Source: JASGIT01 sp047601665 (lineage in GTDB: Bacteria; Pseudomonadota; Gammaproteobacteria; Burkholderiales; Burkholderiaceae_C). From it: DNA of 64,000 bases. The stretch spans positions 2,666,001 through 2,730,000 of the forward strand of contig JASGIT010000001.1 of assembly GCA_047601665.1 (NCBI GenBank), written 5' to 3'. A program made the position numbers and the translations under genes. The notes under the pieces were generated by a model. It searched no databases, was not told the DNA's origin, and saw only the letters and a program-made list of their open reading frames with translations. Positions 24,784-32,736 of this stretch are shown here, piece after piece; position 1 is the first letter of the stretch; the number at the start of each line of letters is the position of its first letter.

Positions 24784-25464
24784 TCAGCGCGGGTAGCCGC
24801 CGCCCGCCATCTGCGCCGGGTCCACCCAGCTGCCTTCCGGGAACTCCATCACGCGCCCGCCGTACAGGCGCACGCGCAGCACCTTGTACTGCCCCGGGGC
24901 TGGGTCGCCCCCGAACGTGTGCGGGCCCACCTGGAAGCCGCGCCCCAGTTGCAGGAGCTGGCGCAGGCGCGACTCCACGCCGTAGGCCGCGCGCTCGTTG
25001 CCGTAGGTGGCCTGCTCGATCTGCTCCCATGCAGGGGCAGGGGGCTGGGGGTAGCCGCCTTGCGGGGGGTAGCCCTCTTGCTGCGGGTAGCCGGGCGGCG
25101 GCGGGCGGTCGCCAAAGCCACGGAAGCGCGCGCCGTCCACCATCTCGCCCTCGTGGAATGCAAAGGTGCGCATCTGGCCGCGCCGGCTCTGGGCCTCGAT
25201 CCACAGCGTCTTCGGGCGGCCGGGGGCTGGGTCGGCGCGCAGGGTGTCGGGGGCCACCACGAAAGGCCGGTCGCGCGTGACCAGGCGCAGCACGCGCTCG
25301 GTCACGTCGATGGTGCGGCGCTGCGTGCCGAAGGTGGCGCGGGTGACCTGGAAGTAGCCCTCGTCGTCGCGGCCGCCTTGCCAGGACTGGGCATGGGCGG
25401 CCACCGCGGCGAGCAGCGCCGGGGCCAGCAGCAGCCATTGGCGGCGGGGGAGTCGAGAGTGCAT
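24784..25464 (-). CDS. Exported protein with a duplicated domain (possibly DUF3395-like)
   Basis: A 226-residue protein of unknown function. The signal peptide (PRRQWLLLAPALLAAVAAHA) is followed by two related units: QVTRATFGTQRRTIDVTERV ... RADPAPGRPKTLWIEA and IEQATYGNERAAYGVESRL ... GGDPAPGQYKVLRVRL. A Pro/Gly/Tyr-rich linker (GYPQQEGYPPQGGYPQPP) joins them. Each unit has A-T-[FY]-G near its start and DPAPG-x2-K in the middle, so it is an internal duplication. The style recalls DUF3395, but I am not certain. ATG 25464 is preferred to an upstream Met at 25503. It is divergent from trmJ. Confidence 0.72.
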   Translation of the reverse strand: MHSRLPRRQWLLLAPALLAAVAAHAQSWQGGRDDEGYFQVTRATFGTQRRTIDVTERVLRLVTRDRPFVVAPDTLRADPAPGRPKTLWIEAQSRRGQMRTFAFHEGEMVDGARFRGFGDRPPPPGYPQQEGYPPQGGYPQPPAPAWEQIEQATYGNERAAYGVESRLRQLLQLGRGFQVGPHTFGGDPAPGQYKVLRVRLYGGRVMEFPEGSWVDPAQMAGGGYPR

Positions 25465-25558
25465 GGGTTTCTGCCTGTTGTCGTTGAACACTGCTGCCTT
25501 CAACGAGGCGGGCGCCGGCGGCGTGCACTGGTTTTACAACAGGAGACAATGCCGCCCC

Positions 25559-26338
25559 ATGCGCACGCGATTCATCCTGATACAGACCAGCCACGCCGGC
25601 AACGTAGGGGCGGCGGCCCGCGCCCTGAAGACCATGGGCTTCGACGACCTCGTGCTGGTGGCCCCACGCTGGCCCAACGTGCTGCGGCGCGAGGAAACCA
25701 TCCAGCGCGCCAGCGGCGCCCTGGACGTGCTGCACAACGCGCGCATCGTCGAAACGCTGGACGAGGCGCTGGACGGCATGACCCACCTGTGCGCCACCGC
25801 CATGACGCCGCGCGACTTCGGCCCGCCCACACGCACGCCGCGCGCGCACTTCGATATGCTATTGAAAGGAGAGCTGCTAGCGCACGTCCCTCCTGGGCTG
25901 GAGGCCGATTTGGCTGAAAAAACCGCGCCCGAGGCGGGCGTGGCCTTCCTGTTCGGCTCCGAGCGCTTCGGCATGGCGAACGAGGACGTGTACCGCTGCA
26001 ACGTGGCCCTTTCCATCCCCACCAACCCGGGCTTCGGCTCGCTCAACCTGGGCGCGGCCATCCAGGTCATCGCCTACGAATGGCGGCAGGCGCTGGGCGG
26101 CTTCGGGGTGCCTGAAGCGCCCGCGCCCGACCGCGCCGACGCCGCCCAGGTGGCCGGGATGCTCGCGCACTGGGAGCAGGCGCTCGCGGCCATCGGCTTC
26201 CTCGACCCCGCCGCGCCCAAGAAGCTCATGCCGCGCTTGAACCAGCTTTTCAACCGCGCGCAACCCACCCCCGAGGAAATCCACATCCTGCGCGGTGTCG
26301 CCAAGGCCATGCTCAAGGCTAGCGGTACAAAGCTATAG
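25559..26338 (+). CDS. trmJ: tRNA (Cm32/Um32) methyltransferase TrmJ
   Basis: A 259-residue SPOUT-class RNA methyltransferase. Motifs are FILIQTSHAGNVGAAARALK, LCATAMTPRD, VAFLFGSERFGMANEDVYRC and IPTNPGFGSLNLGAAIQVIAYEW, which form the trefoil-knot S-adenosylmethionine site. TrmJ 2'-O-methylates tRNA position 32. Residues about 98-122 are encoded by a copy of the dispersed repeat and lie just before the conserved FGSERFG motif, so they probably form a surface insert. cysE follows after 12 bases. Confidence 0.93.
   Translation: MRTRFILIQTSHAGNVGAAARALKTMGFDDLVLVAPRWPNVLRREETIQRASGALDVLHNARIVETLDEALDGMTHLCATAMTPRDFGPPTRTPRAHFDMLLKGELLAHVPPGLEADLAEKTAPEAGVAFLFGSERFGMANEDVYRCNVALSIPTNPGFGSLNLGAAIQVIAYEWRQALGGFGVPEAPAPDRADAAQVAGMLAHWEQALAAIGFLDPAAPKKLMPRLNQLFNRAQPTPEEIHILRGVAKAMLKASGTKL
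25851..25923 (-). repeat. Dispersed repeat copy inside trmJ
   Basis: ATTGAAAGGAGAGCTGCTAG, CGCACGTCCCTCCTGGGCTGG, AGGCCGATTTGGCTG: the reverse-orientation form of the family, whose complement reads CAAATCGGCCTCCAGCCCA. It is fully in frame and adds LLKGELLAHVPPGLEADL to the enzyme. No stop or frame change results. Confidence 0.75.
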
Positions 26339-26350
26339 ACTCCCACGCCT

Positions 26351-27133
26351 ATGTTTGCCCGCCTGCGCTCCGACATCCAGTGCGTCCTCGACCGCGACCC
26401 CGCCGCGCGCAGCACGTGGGAAGTGATCACCTGCTACCCCGGCCTGCACGCCCTCTGGCTGCACCGGCCCGCGCACTGGTGCTGGAACCACGGCTTCAAG
26501 TGGCTGGGCCGCTTCATCTCGCACGGGGCGCGCTGGGCCACGGGCATCGAGATCCACCCCGGCGCGAAGATCGGCGAGCGCGTGTTCTTCGACCACGCCA
26601 TGGGCGTGGTGGTCGGCGAAACCGCCGAGATCGGCGACGGCTGCACCATCTACCAGGGCGTGACGCTGGGCGGCACCTCGCTCTACAAGGGCACCAAGCG
26701 CCACCCCACGTTGGGCCGGAATGTGGTCGTCAGCGCGGGCGCCAAGGTGCTCGGCGGCTTCGAGGTGGGCGACGGCGCCAAGATCGGCAGCAACGCCGTG
26801 GTCATCAAGCCCGTGCCCGCGGGCGCCACGGCGGTGGGCATTCCGGCGCGCATCATCCCCTCGAAGGACGGGGCCAGCGCCGACGTGACCGAGACCGCCA
26901 AGCCCGGCACGTTCAGCGCCTATGGCATCGAGCAGCAGCAGGACGACCCGCTGACCCAGGCCATGCGCGGCCTGATCGACAACGCGGGCACGCAGGAACA
27001 CCAGATCGCGCTGCTCTGGCAGGCCATCGAAAAACTTTCCGCCGCGCAGAAAACCAGCGACTGCGTGCCCGGCGACGCCGCCACCAAGGAATGCTTCGAG
27101 GCCGCCAAGCTCAACGAAATCATCGGCAAGTGA
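26351..27133 (+). CDS. cysE: Serine O-acetyltransferase
   Basis: A 260-residue CysE that makes O-acetylserine, the first step of cysteine synthesis. The N-terminal helical part (FARLRSDIQCVLDRDPAARS, TCYPGLHALWLHRPAHW) leads into a left-handed beta-helix with catalytic HPGAKIGERVFFDHAMGVVV and GVTLGGTSLYKGTKRHPT. The C-terminal tail is longer than usual and holds GIEQQQDDPLTQAMRGLID. Genes trmJ-cysE are adjacent as in related species. Confidence 0.96.
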   Translation: MFARLRSDIQCVLDRDPAARSTWEVITCYPGLHALWLHRPAHWCWNHGFKWLGRFISHGARWATGIEIHPGAKIGERVFFDHAMGVVVGETAEIGDGCTIYQGVTLGGTSLYKGTKRHPTLGRNVVVSAGAKVLGGFEVGDGAKIGSNAVVIKPVPAGATAVGIPARIIPSKDGASADVTETAKPGTFSAYGIEQQQDDPLTQAMRGLIDNAGTQEHQIALLWQAIEKLSAAQKTSDCVPGDAATKECFEAAKLNEIIGK

Positions 27134-27143
27134 AGAGAACCCC

Positions 27144-27827
27144 ATGGACGTGAAGCAAGCCCTGTCCGCGCGCCGCTCGGTGCGCGCCTTCCAGGAGCGC
27201 GTGCCGCCCGCGGCGCTGGTGCAGACCCTGCTGCAGGACGCGGCCCAGGCCGCATCGGGCGGCAACATGCAGCCCTGGCGCGTGGTGGCGCTGGCGGGCG
27301 AGCCGCTGGCCGCCTTGCTGGCCGCCGTGGCCCAGGCCGAGGCCGAAGAGGGGCCGCACAACTTCTCGTACCCGCCTGGCCTGTGGGAGCCCTACCGCAC
27401 GCGCCGCTTCGCCAACGGCGAAGACCTGTACCGCACCATCGGCATCCCGCGCGACGACAAGGCGGGCCGCCTGCGCCAGCTGGCCAAGAATGCCGAATTC
27501 TTCGGCGCGCCCGTGGGCGTATTCGTCTGCGTGGACGAGCGCATGGGCCCGCCGCAGTGGGCCGACCTGGGCATCTACCTGCAATCGTTCATGCTGCTGG
27601 CCGTGGAGCACGGCCTGGCCACCTGCCCGCAGGGCTTCTGGCGGCGCTATGCCGACACGCTGCACCGCGAGCTGCAACTGCCCGCCACCTACCGCGTGGC
27701 CTTTGGCGTGGCGCTGGGGTATGAAGACGAGTCCGCGCCCATCAACACCCTGCGCACGCCGCGTGCGCCGTGGGCGGAGTGGGGGGAATTGCGCGGGTTT
27801 GATGGAGTGGCCGCCCAAGGGGCGTAG
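27144..27827 (+). CDS. Nitroreductase family protein
   Basis: A 227-residue FMN-dependent nitroreductase. The N-terminus has the phosphate-binding SARRSVRAFQ and AAQAASGGNMQPWRVV, with later ADLGIYLQSFMLLAVEHGLATCPQGFW and the C-terminal GYEDESAPINTLRTPR. Such enzymes reduce nitroaromatics, quinones or enones with NAD(P)H; the natural substrate is unknown. It is 10 bases after cysE. Two palindromic repeats separate it from the convergent mog gene. Confidence 0.9.
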   Translation: MDVKQALSARRSVRAFQERVPPAALVQTLLQDAAQAASGGNMQPWRVVALAGEPLAALLAAVAQAEAEEGPHNFSYPPGLWEPYRTRRFANGEDLYRTIGIPRDDKAGRLRQLAKNAEFFGAPVGVFVCVDERMGPPQWADLGIYLQSFMLLAVEHGLATCPQGFWRRYADTLHRELQLPATYRVAFGVALGYEDESAPINTLRTPRAPWAEWGELRGFDGVAAQGA

Positions 27828-27855
27828 AGCGGTCAAAACAGTGGCTGCTGATTCC

Positions 27856-27910
27856 CCGTCGTGCCCGCGCAGGCGGGCGGCCACCTGGATTCCCGCCTGC
27901 GCGGGAATGC
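27856..27910. repeat. REP-like palindrome (CCCGCGCAGGCGGG type)
   Basis: CCCGCGCAGGCGGG (27864-27877) and its exact complement CCCGCCTGCGCGGG (27892-27905) form a 14-bp inverted repeat with a 14-base loop, in an ATTCCC ... GGGAATGCG setting. This is the widespread REP-type element of many proteobacteria. It lies between convergent genes. Confidence 0.85.
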
Positions 27911-27924
27911 GAATGCTGCGAAAA

Positions 27925-27969
27925 CAATAGCTGCCAGCGCTTTATGGGAAAGCGCTGGCAGCTGATTTG
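27925..27969. repeat. Fully palindromic copy of the dispersed repeat
   Basis: AGCTGCCAGCGCTTT (27929-27943), loop ATGGG, AAAGCGCTGGCAGCT (27949-27963): a perfect 15-bp stem. It is the most symmetrical member of the family in the window. Placed between the convergent nitroreductase and mog genes, it could act as a terminator in both directions. Confidence 0.85.
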
Positions 27970-27973
27970 ACTA

Positions 27974-28582
27974 TCAGCCCGCCCGCACAGGCCGCTGCGC
28001 ATCCCTGGGCCGGAACGCCTTGCACACCGCGTCGTGCGTTTCCAGGTACGGCCCGCCGATCAGGTCGATGCAGTAGGGCACGGCGGCGAAGATGCCGGGC
28101 ACGCGCTGCGTGCCGTCCGCGTTTTTGAGCCCCTCCAGCGTCTCGGCGATGGCCTTGGGCTGGCCCGGCAGGTTGACGATGAGGCTCTGGCCGCGGATGA
28201 CGGCCACTTGGCGCGACAGGATGGCCGTGGGCACGAAGGCCAGGCTGATCTGGCGCATCTGCTCGCCGAAGCCGGGCATCTCCTTGTCGGCCACGGCCAG
28301 CGTGGCCTCGGGCGTCACGTCGCGCGGCGCGGGGCCGGTGCCGCCGGTGGTCAGCACCAGGGAGCAGCCGGCATCCACCAGTTCGATCAGCGTGGCGCTG
28401 ATGCGCGCCTGCTCGTCGGGAATCAGGCGCGGCTCGAACTGGATGGGGTTGTGCAGCGCGCGCTTGAGCCAGTCGTGCAGCGCGGGCAGGCCCTTGTCGT
28501 CGTAGGCGCCGCTGCTCGCGCGGTCGCTGATGGAGACGATGCCGATCTTGACGGGCTCGGGCGGGGGCAGGGTGTTACTCAT
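27974..28582 (-). CDS. mog: Molybdopterin adenylyltransferase
   Basis: A 202-residue Mog/MogA protein that adenylylates molybdopterin before molybdenum insertion. Motifs are KIGIVSISDRASSGAYDDKG, LVLTTGGTGPAPRDVTPEAT and VNLPGQPKAIAETLEGL. Length is typical. The start ATG (28582) overlaps the darP stop by 8 bases (ATGAGTAA). The molybdenum cofactor it helps make would serve the xanthine dehydrogenase encoded at 58.6-62.6 kb. Confidence 0.94.
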   Translation of the reverse strand: MSNTLPPPEPVKIGIVSISDRASSGAYDDKGLPALHDWLKRALHNPIQFEPRLIPDEQARISATLIELVDAGCSLVLTTGGTGPAPRDVTPEATLAVADKEMPGFGEQMRQISLAFVPTAILSRQVAVIRGQSLIVNLPGQPKAIAETLEGLKNADGTQRVPGIFAAVPYCIDLIGGPYLETHDAVCKAFRPRDAQRPVRAG

Positions 28583-29204
28583 CGCGGGGCTCTCCGGTCA
28601 TGTGCTCGCGCACCAGTTGGAACAGTTCGCGGTAGGCGCGGCCCTTGCGCGGGGCCAGCCCTTGCGAGATGGCGGCCCGGTCCACGGGCGGCGCGTCCTT
28701 GCGCGCCTGGCGGACCAGGGCGCGCAGTTGCTGCAGGTCGGTGCCGGGGTGTTCGGCCAGCCAGGCGTCCAGCGCCTGGTCGTCGGCGATCAGCCGGTCG
28801 CGCCACTGCTCGGCCAGATGCAGCGCGAGTTTTTCGGCGGCGGAGCCGTTGCGCTGCTCGTCCAGAGCGGCTTCGATGGCTTCGACCTCGGCCTCTTCGA
28901 GCTTGCGCATGAGCTTGCCCAGGTACTGCATCTGGCGGCGTCGGCCCTCGAAGTTGGTGATGCGCTTGGCCTCGGCCACGGCCTCCTGCAGCTTTTCGGG
29001 CAGGCTCAGGCGCTCGAACAGGTCGGCGCGCAGCGTGAGCAGTTCTTCACCCAGTTTTTGCAGCGCATCGCTTTCGCGCTTGAGGTCGGTTTTGCTGGCC
29101 TCGGACGTGCCTTTGAGTTCGGCCTTGAGCTGCAGGTCGAGCTCGCTGCCTTCGGCGACGAATTGGCCGCGGACGTAGTAGCCTTTTTTGGGTTTGCGGG
29201 ACAT
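28575..29204 (-). CDS. darP: Ribosome-associated protein DarP (YjgA, DUF615)
   Basis: A 209-residue DUF615 protein. It starts SRKPKKGYYVRGQFV, and the helical core has KRITNFEGRRRQMQYLGKLMR, characteristic of the family, which binds the 50S subunit and promotes late maturation in E. coli. The ATG at 29204 was chosen because the conserved basic N-terminus starts there; an earlier in-frame Met adds an unrelated MPLFFDGA. It is divergent from pmbA with 41 bases between starts and overlaps mog. Confidence 0.92.
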   Translation of the reverse strand: MSRKPKKGYYVRGQFVAEGSELDLQLKAELKGTSEASKTDLKRESDALQKLGEELLTLRADLFERLSLPEKLQEAVAEAKRITNFEGRRRQMQYLGKLMRKLEEAEVEAIEAALDEQRNGSAAEKLALHLAEQWRDRLIADDQALDAWLAEHPGTDLQQLRALVRQARKDAPPVDRAAISQGLAPRKGRAYRELFQLVREHMTGEPRDE

Positions 29205-29245
29205 GGCGCCGTCGAAAAAGAGGGGCAAGTATCATAGCCGGCGCT

Positions 29246-30625
29246 ATGAATTCAAACGCTCCTGACAACGGCTTCAGCTACAGCCGCGCTTTCTTTGAAG
29301 ACCTGGTGGACCACGCGCTGGCCCATGCCAAAAAGCTGGGCGCCACCGACGCGGGGGCCGAGGCGTCCGAGGGCTGCGGCCTTTCGGTCAACGTGCGCAA
29401 GGGCGAACTGGAGACCGTGGAGCGCAACCGCGACAAGTCGCTGGGCATCACCGTCTACCTGGGGCAGCGGCGCGGCAATGCGAGCACGTCGGATTTTTCC
29501 AAGGCCGCCATCGAGCAGACCGTGCAGGCGGCCTACGACATCGCGCGCTTCACCGCCGAAGACCCGGTGGCGGGCCTGCCCGACGCGGAGGACATCGCGC
29601 CGCAGGACACGCACCGCGATCTGCAGCTGTTCCACCCCTGGGCGATCGACAGCGAGGAGGCCGCGCGCATCGCGCTCGAATGCGAGGCGGCGGCGTTGAA
29701 AACCCACCGCCGCATCACCAACAGCGAAGGCGCGGGCGTGTCGGCCCAGCAGAGCCATTTCTTCAGCGCGCACACGCGCGGCTTTCGTGGCGGGTATGCG
29801 AGTTCGCGCCACAGCCTGTCGGTGGCGCCCATCGCGTCGCTGCCGGGCAAGAACGCCGAGATGCAGCGCGACGCCTGGTACACCTCGCAGCGCAACGCCG
29901 CCGACCTGGCCGCGCCCGCCGACGTGGGCCGCTATGCCGCCCAGCGCGCGCTGAGCCGCCTGGGCAGCCGCAAGATCGCCACCACCGAATGCCCGGTGCT
30001 GTTCGAGTCGCCGCTGGCCGCCGGGCTGCTGGGCGCCTTCGTGCAGGCCGTGAGCGGCGGGGCGCTGTACCGCAAGAGCAGTTTTCTGCTCGACTCGCTG
30101 GGCAAGCCCGTCTTTCCCAAGCACATCGACGTGGCCGAAGACCCGTTCGTCCTGGGCGGCAAGGGCAGTTCGCCGTTCGACGAGGAAGGCGTGTGCGTGC
30201 AGGCGCGCAAGGTGGTGGATGCGGGGCGGGTAGAGGGCTATTTCCTCAGCAGCTACTCGGCGCGCAAGCTGGGCATGAAGACCACGGGCAACGCGGGCGG
30301 CTCGCACAACCTGGTGCTTTCGTCGCGCCGTACCCAGCCGGGCGACGATCTGGACGCCATGCTGAAAAAGCTCGGCACCGGCCTGTTCGTGATCGAGCTC
30401 ATGGGCCAGGGCGTGAACTACGTGACCGGCGACTACTCGCGCGGCGCGAGCGGCTTCTGGGTGGAGAACGGCGAGATCGCCTACCCGGTGCACGAGATCA
30501 CCATCGCGGGCAACCTCAAGACCATGTTCAAAGGCATCGAGGCCGTGGGGGCCGATGCCTACAACTATGGGGCCAAGACCGTGGGCTCGGTGCTCGTCAA
30601 CCGCATGAAGGTGGCGGGCAGTTGA
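29246..30625 (+). CDS. pmbA: Metalloprotease PmbA/TldE
   Basis: A 459-residue PmbA (TldE) homologue. Family parts are VNVRKGELETVERNRDKSLG, ITNSEGAGVSAQQSHFF, PVLFESPLAAGLLGAF and NAGGSHNLVLSS. TldD/TldE together form a protease that matures microcin B17 and degrades CcdA in E. coli; the PmbA subunit itself lacks the HExxH zinc site. The partner tldD is not in the window. Confidence 0.95.
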   Translation: MNSNAPDNGFSYSRAFFEDLVDHALAHAKKLGATDAGAEASEGCGLSVNVRKGELETVERNRDKSLGITVYLGQRRGNASTSDFSKAAIEQTVQAAYDIARFTAEDPVAGLPDAEDIAPQDTHRDLQLFHPWAIDSEEAARIALECEAAALKTHRRITNSEGAGVSAQQSHFFSAHTRGFRGGYASSRHSLSVAPIASLPGKNAEMQRDAWYTSQRNAADLAAPADVGRYAAQRALSRLGSRKIATTECPVLFESPLAAGLLGAFVQAVSGGALYRKSSFLLDSLGKPVFPKHIDVAEDPFVLGGKGSSPFDEEGVCVQARKVVDAGRVEGYFLSSYSARKLGMKTTGNAGGSHNLVLSSRRTQPGDDLDAMLKKLGTGLFVIELMGQGVNYVTGDYSRGASGFWVENGEIAYPVHEITIAGNLKTMFKGIEAVGADAYNYGAKTVGSVLVNRMKVAGS

Positions 30626-30645
30626 GCGCTGCAACGGGCGGTGGC

Positions 30646-31548
30646 ATGGGCCGGGCCGACTGGCTGCGCGCCCTGGTCGTGGTGGTGGTCTGGGGGCTGA
30701 ATTTCATCGCCATGAAGTGGGGGCTGCAAACGCTGTCGCCCCTGCTGCTGTGCGCGCTGCGCTTCGTGGCGGCGTCGCTGCCGTTCGTGCTGTTCGTGCG
30801 TCCGCCGAAGAATGTGCCGTGGAGCCTGCTGGCCGCCTACGGGCTGGTGCAGGGCGTGGGCCAGTTCGGCCTGCTGTTCACGGGCATGAAGCTGGGGATG
30901 CCGGCGGGCATGGCCTCGGTGGTGCTGCAGACGCAGGCGTTCATCACCATGCTGCTGGCCGCCGCCCTGCTGGGCGAAAAACCGCACCGCTGGCAGTGGC
31001 TGGGCCTGGCCGTGGCCCTGGGCGGCCTGGTTTTCATCGGCGCGGCCCATGGCGACGGCGCGGCGGACATGACGCTGGCGGGCTTTGTGCTCACCGTGGG
31101 CGCGGCGGCGATGTGGGCGGGCTCCAACCTGCTCACGCGCATGGCGGCGCGGCAGGGGCCGTACGAGCCCCTGCCCTTCATCGTGTGGAGCAGCCTGTTC
31201 CCCATCGTGCCGTTGCTGTTGCTGTCGGTCTGGATGGAGGGCGGCGTGGACGCCCTGCAGCGCCAGTTGCAGGGCCTGGGCTGGCGCGAACTGGGCGTGG
31301 TGGCCTATCTGGCGCTGCTGTCCACCATGGTGGGCTACGGCCTGTGGACGCGGCTGCTGCAGCGCCACGCCGCCAGCACTGTGGCCCCGCTGTCGCTGCT
31401 GGTGCCCGTGGTGGGGCTGCTGTCGGCCATGCTGGTGCTGGGCGAGCGGCCCACGTCCCTGCAGTGGGCGGGCACGCTGGCCGTGCTGGGGGGCATGGCC
31501 GTCAACCAGCTGGGCGGGCGCTGGCTGCGGGCGGGCAAGGCTCAGTAG
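30646..31548 (+). CDS. EamA/DMT-family transporter
   Basis: A 300-residue ten-segment drug/metabolite transporter with two EamA repeats (VVVWGLNFIAMKWGLQ; MWAGSNLLTRMAARQ) and conserved LGERPTSLQWAGTLAVLGG. Similar to the E. coli EamA cysteine-metabolite exporter, substrate unknown. I chose ATG 30646 because related proteins start at this point. A TTG at 30622 overlaps the pmbA stop as TTGA and has an AAGGTGG ribosome site, so it could be the true start, adding eight residues. Confidence 0.88.
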   Translation: MGRADWLRALVVVVVWGLNFIAMKWGLQTLSPLLLCALRFVAASLPFVLFVRPPKNVPWSLLAAYGLVQGVGQFGLLFTGMKLGMPAGMASVVLQTQAFITMLLAAALLGEKPHRWQWLGLAVALGGLVFIGAAHGDGAADMTLAGFVLTVGAAAMWAGSNLLTRMAARQGPYEPLPFIVWSSLFPIVPLLLLSVWMEGGVDALQRQLQGLGWRELGVVAYLALLSTMVGYGLWTRLLQRHAASTVAPLSLLVPVVGLLSAMLVLGERPTSLQWAGTLAVLGGMAVNQLGGRWLRAGKAQ

Positions 31549-31554
31549 GCCGCG

Positions 31555-31989
31555 CTACCGCTTGAGCGCCAGCACCAGCACGCCGGCGGCCACCAGCGCG
31601 ATGCCCGACCATTCCCGCAGCGAGGGGCGCTCCCCCAGGAAGGCAAACGCGAACACGGCGACCAGCACCAGGCTGAACTTGTCGACCGGCGCGACCTTGG
31701 AGGCGTCGCCGATCTGGAGCGCCCGGAAGTAGCACACCCACGAGGCCCCGGTCGCCAGGCCCGACAGCCCGAGGAAGAGCCAGGTCCGGGGCGCCAGCGT
31801 GAACGGGTTCGTCCATTTGCCCGTGGCGGCCACGAAGGCCGACAGGACGACGATGATGATCGCCGTCCGTACCAGGGTGGCGAGGTCGGAGTCCACGCCC
31901 TGAATGCCCACCTTGGCAAAAATGGCGGTCAGCGCCGCGAACACCGCCGACAGGAGCGCCCAGTAGAACCAGTGGCTTGTGGTTGTCAT
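31555..31989 (-). CDS. Half-size EamA/DMT transporter
   Basis: A 144-residue membrane protein with about five hydrophobic segments, equal to one EamA repeat: FYWALLSAVFAALTAIFAKVG, RTAIIIVVLSAFVAAT, LSGLATGASWVCYFRAL, KVAPVDKFSLVLVAVFAFAFLGE, IALVAAGVLVLAL. Short DMT proteins of this size work as dimers. It converges on the longer DMT transporter with 6 bases between the stops. It is the last intact core gene before the accessory island. Confidence 0.85.
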   Translation of the reverse strand: MTTTSHWFYWALLSAVFAALTAIFAKVGIQGVDSDLATLVRTAIIIVVLSAFVAATGKWTNPFTLAPRTWLFLGLSGLATGASWVCYFRALQIGDASKVAPVDKFSLVLVAVFAFAFLGERPSLREWSGIALVAAGVLVLALKR

Positions 31990-32041
31990 CGTGCTTCCTC
32001 GATCAATCCAGGCCGCTGGTTGTACCCCAAAGAGGAGGGGC

Positions 32042-32120
32042 TCAGGCCCGCTGCGCCTCCAGCACCTTGGTGAACAGCGACGCGCCGTCCAAGTCGGCGA
32101 CGAAATCATGTTCGGCCAGC
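32042..32120 (-). pseudogene. Possible 3' fragment of a core gene at the island edge
   Basis: The reverse strand reads LAEHDFVADLDGASLFTKVLEAQRA then stop, with host-like codon use and high GC. Upstream of about 32120 the same frame continues but turns into non-protein-like sequence while base composition falls. This looks like the end of a gene whose front half was lost when the island entered. The parent family is not recognised. Confidence 0.35.
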
Positions 32121-32377
32121 GGGGCGAATGGGTCGATTGGGCGCTGAACGAAGTGCTCCCCCAAGTCACCTGTGCCATCAAGGCTTATGCAGCTTCGTCC
32201 GAGGCGCAGCAGCTTGCGGCCATCCGGAAAGCCATCATCGATTACCACTGGGCGCTCGACATGGGCCAAGATGGCCTCGTCGCTGGAAGCGTGGCAATTG
32301 CAGCGATCGAACGCGTGCTGGGGATGCCTTGGCAGTCAGCGGTGCACGAGCAACGAAATGACGCAAAGCCAATGTAG
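32108..32377 (+). CDS. Small hypothetical protein
   Basis: A possible 89-residue protein (MFGQRGEWVDWALNEVLPQV ... IERVLGMPWQSAVHEQ) that I do not recognise. Composition is protein-like: amphipathic, Ala-rich, no signal peptide or membrane segment. The ribosome site is weak and the frame stays open upstream, so the start is unsure and the gene may be a fragment. It lies at the left edge of the accessory island. Confidence 0.35.
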   Translation: MFGQRGEWVDWALNEVLPQVTCAIKAYAASSEAQQLAAIRKAIIDYHWALDMGQDGLVAGSVAIAAIERVLGMPWQSAVHEQRNDAKPM

Positions 32378-32736
32378 AACGGGCTGGCCGCCTGGCATGC
32401 TGCAGGACGACGACCGCAGGCTCTCCCGTTGGCTTTCATCTCGCCCATGCGCACGTAAGTTGGTCGATCAGCGATGCGAAGAGCTTAGGCGAGAAAAGAA
32501 TGCACTAGACAAGCGGTCACCGAAGTCGAACTCTACCCACCACGGTGGCCGCCCTTGAGGCAATACGTCAACACATGCAGCGTTGCGCTGCAAATCCGTC
32601 GTGATTGGAGCCTGCGTTCTATTCGTGACGGCGCGACTGTGAATTGCTCACCAGTCCCGGCATCTGAAGAACCTGGTCCATAGTGCATCCTTCCACTCAT
32701 GGGAAAGAATGCACTATCACTCTCTGCGTCAAAAAC
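32378..32736. other. Non-coding stretch with a repeated AAAGAATGCACTA word
   Basis: No convincing gene. The 13-base word AAAGAATGCACTA occurs at 32495-32507 and 32704-32716, and ATAGTGCAT (32680-32688) pairs with ATGCACTAT (32709-32717) as a 9-bp inverted repeat just after the end of the next gene. The hairpin has no T-run, so it is a weak terminator candidate. The rest looks like decayed sequence. Confidence 0.5.

Noticed and set aside
26315..26340. GCTAGCGGTACAAAGCTATAG at the end of trmJ, resembling part of the dispersed repeat
   Set aside because: Only short pieces match and the CAAGCGC core is missing, so it was not counted as a copy.
30622..30645. TTG start for the EamA transporter overlapping the pmbA stop
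   Set aside because: The ribosome site is good, but the usual N-terminus of the family begins at the ATG at 30646. Kept only as an alternative.
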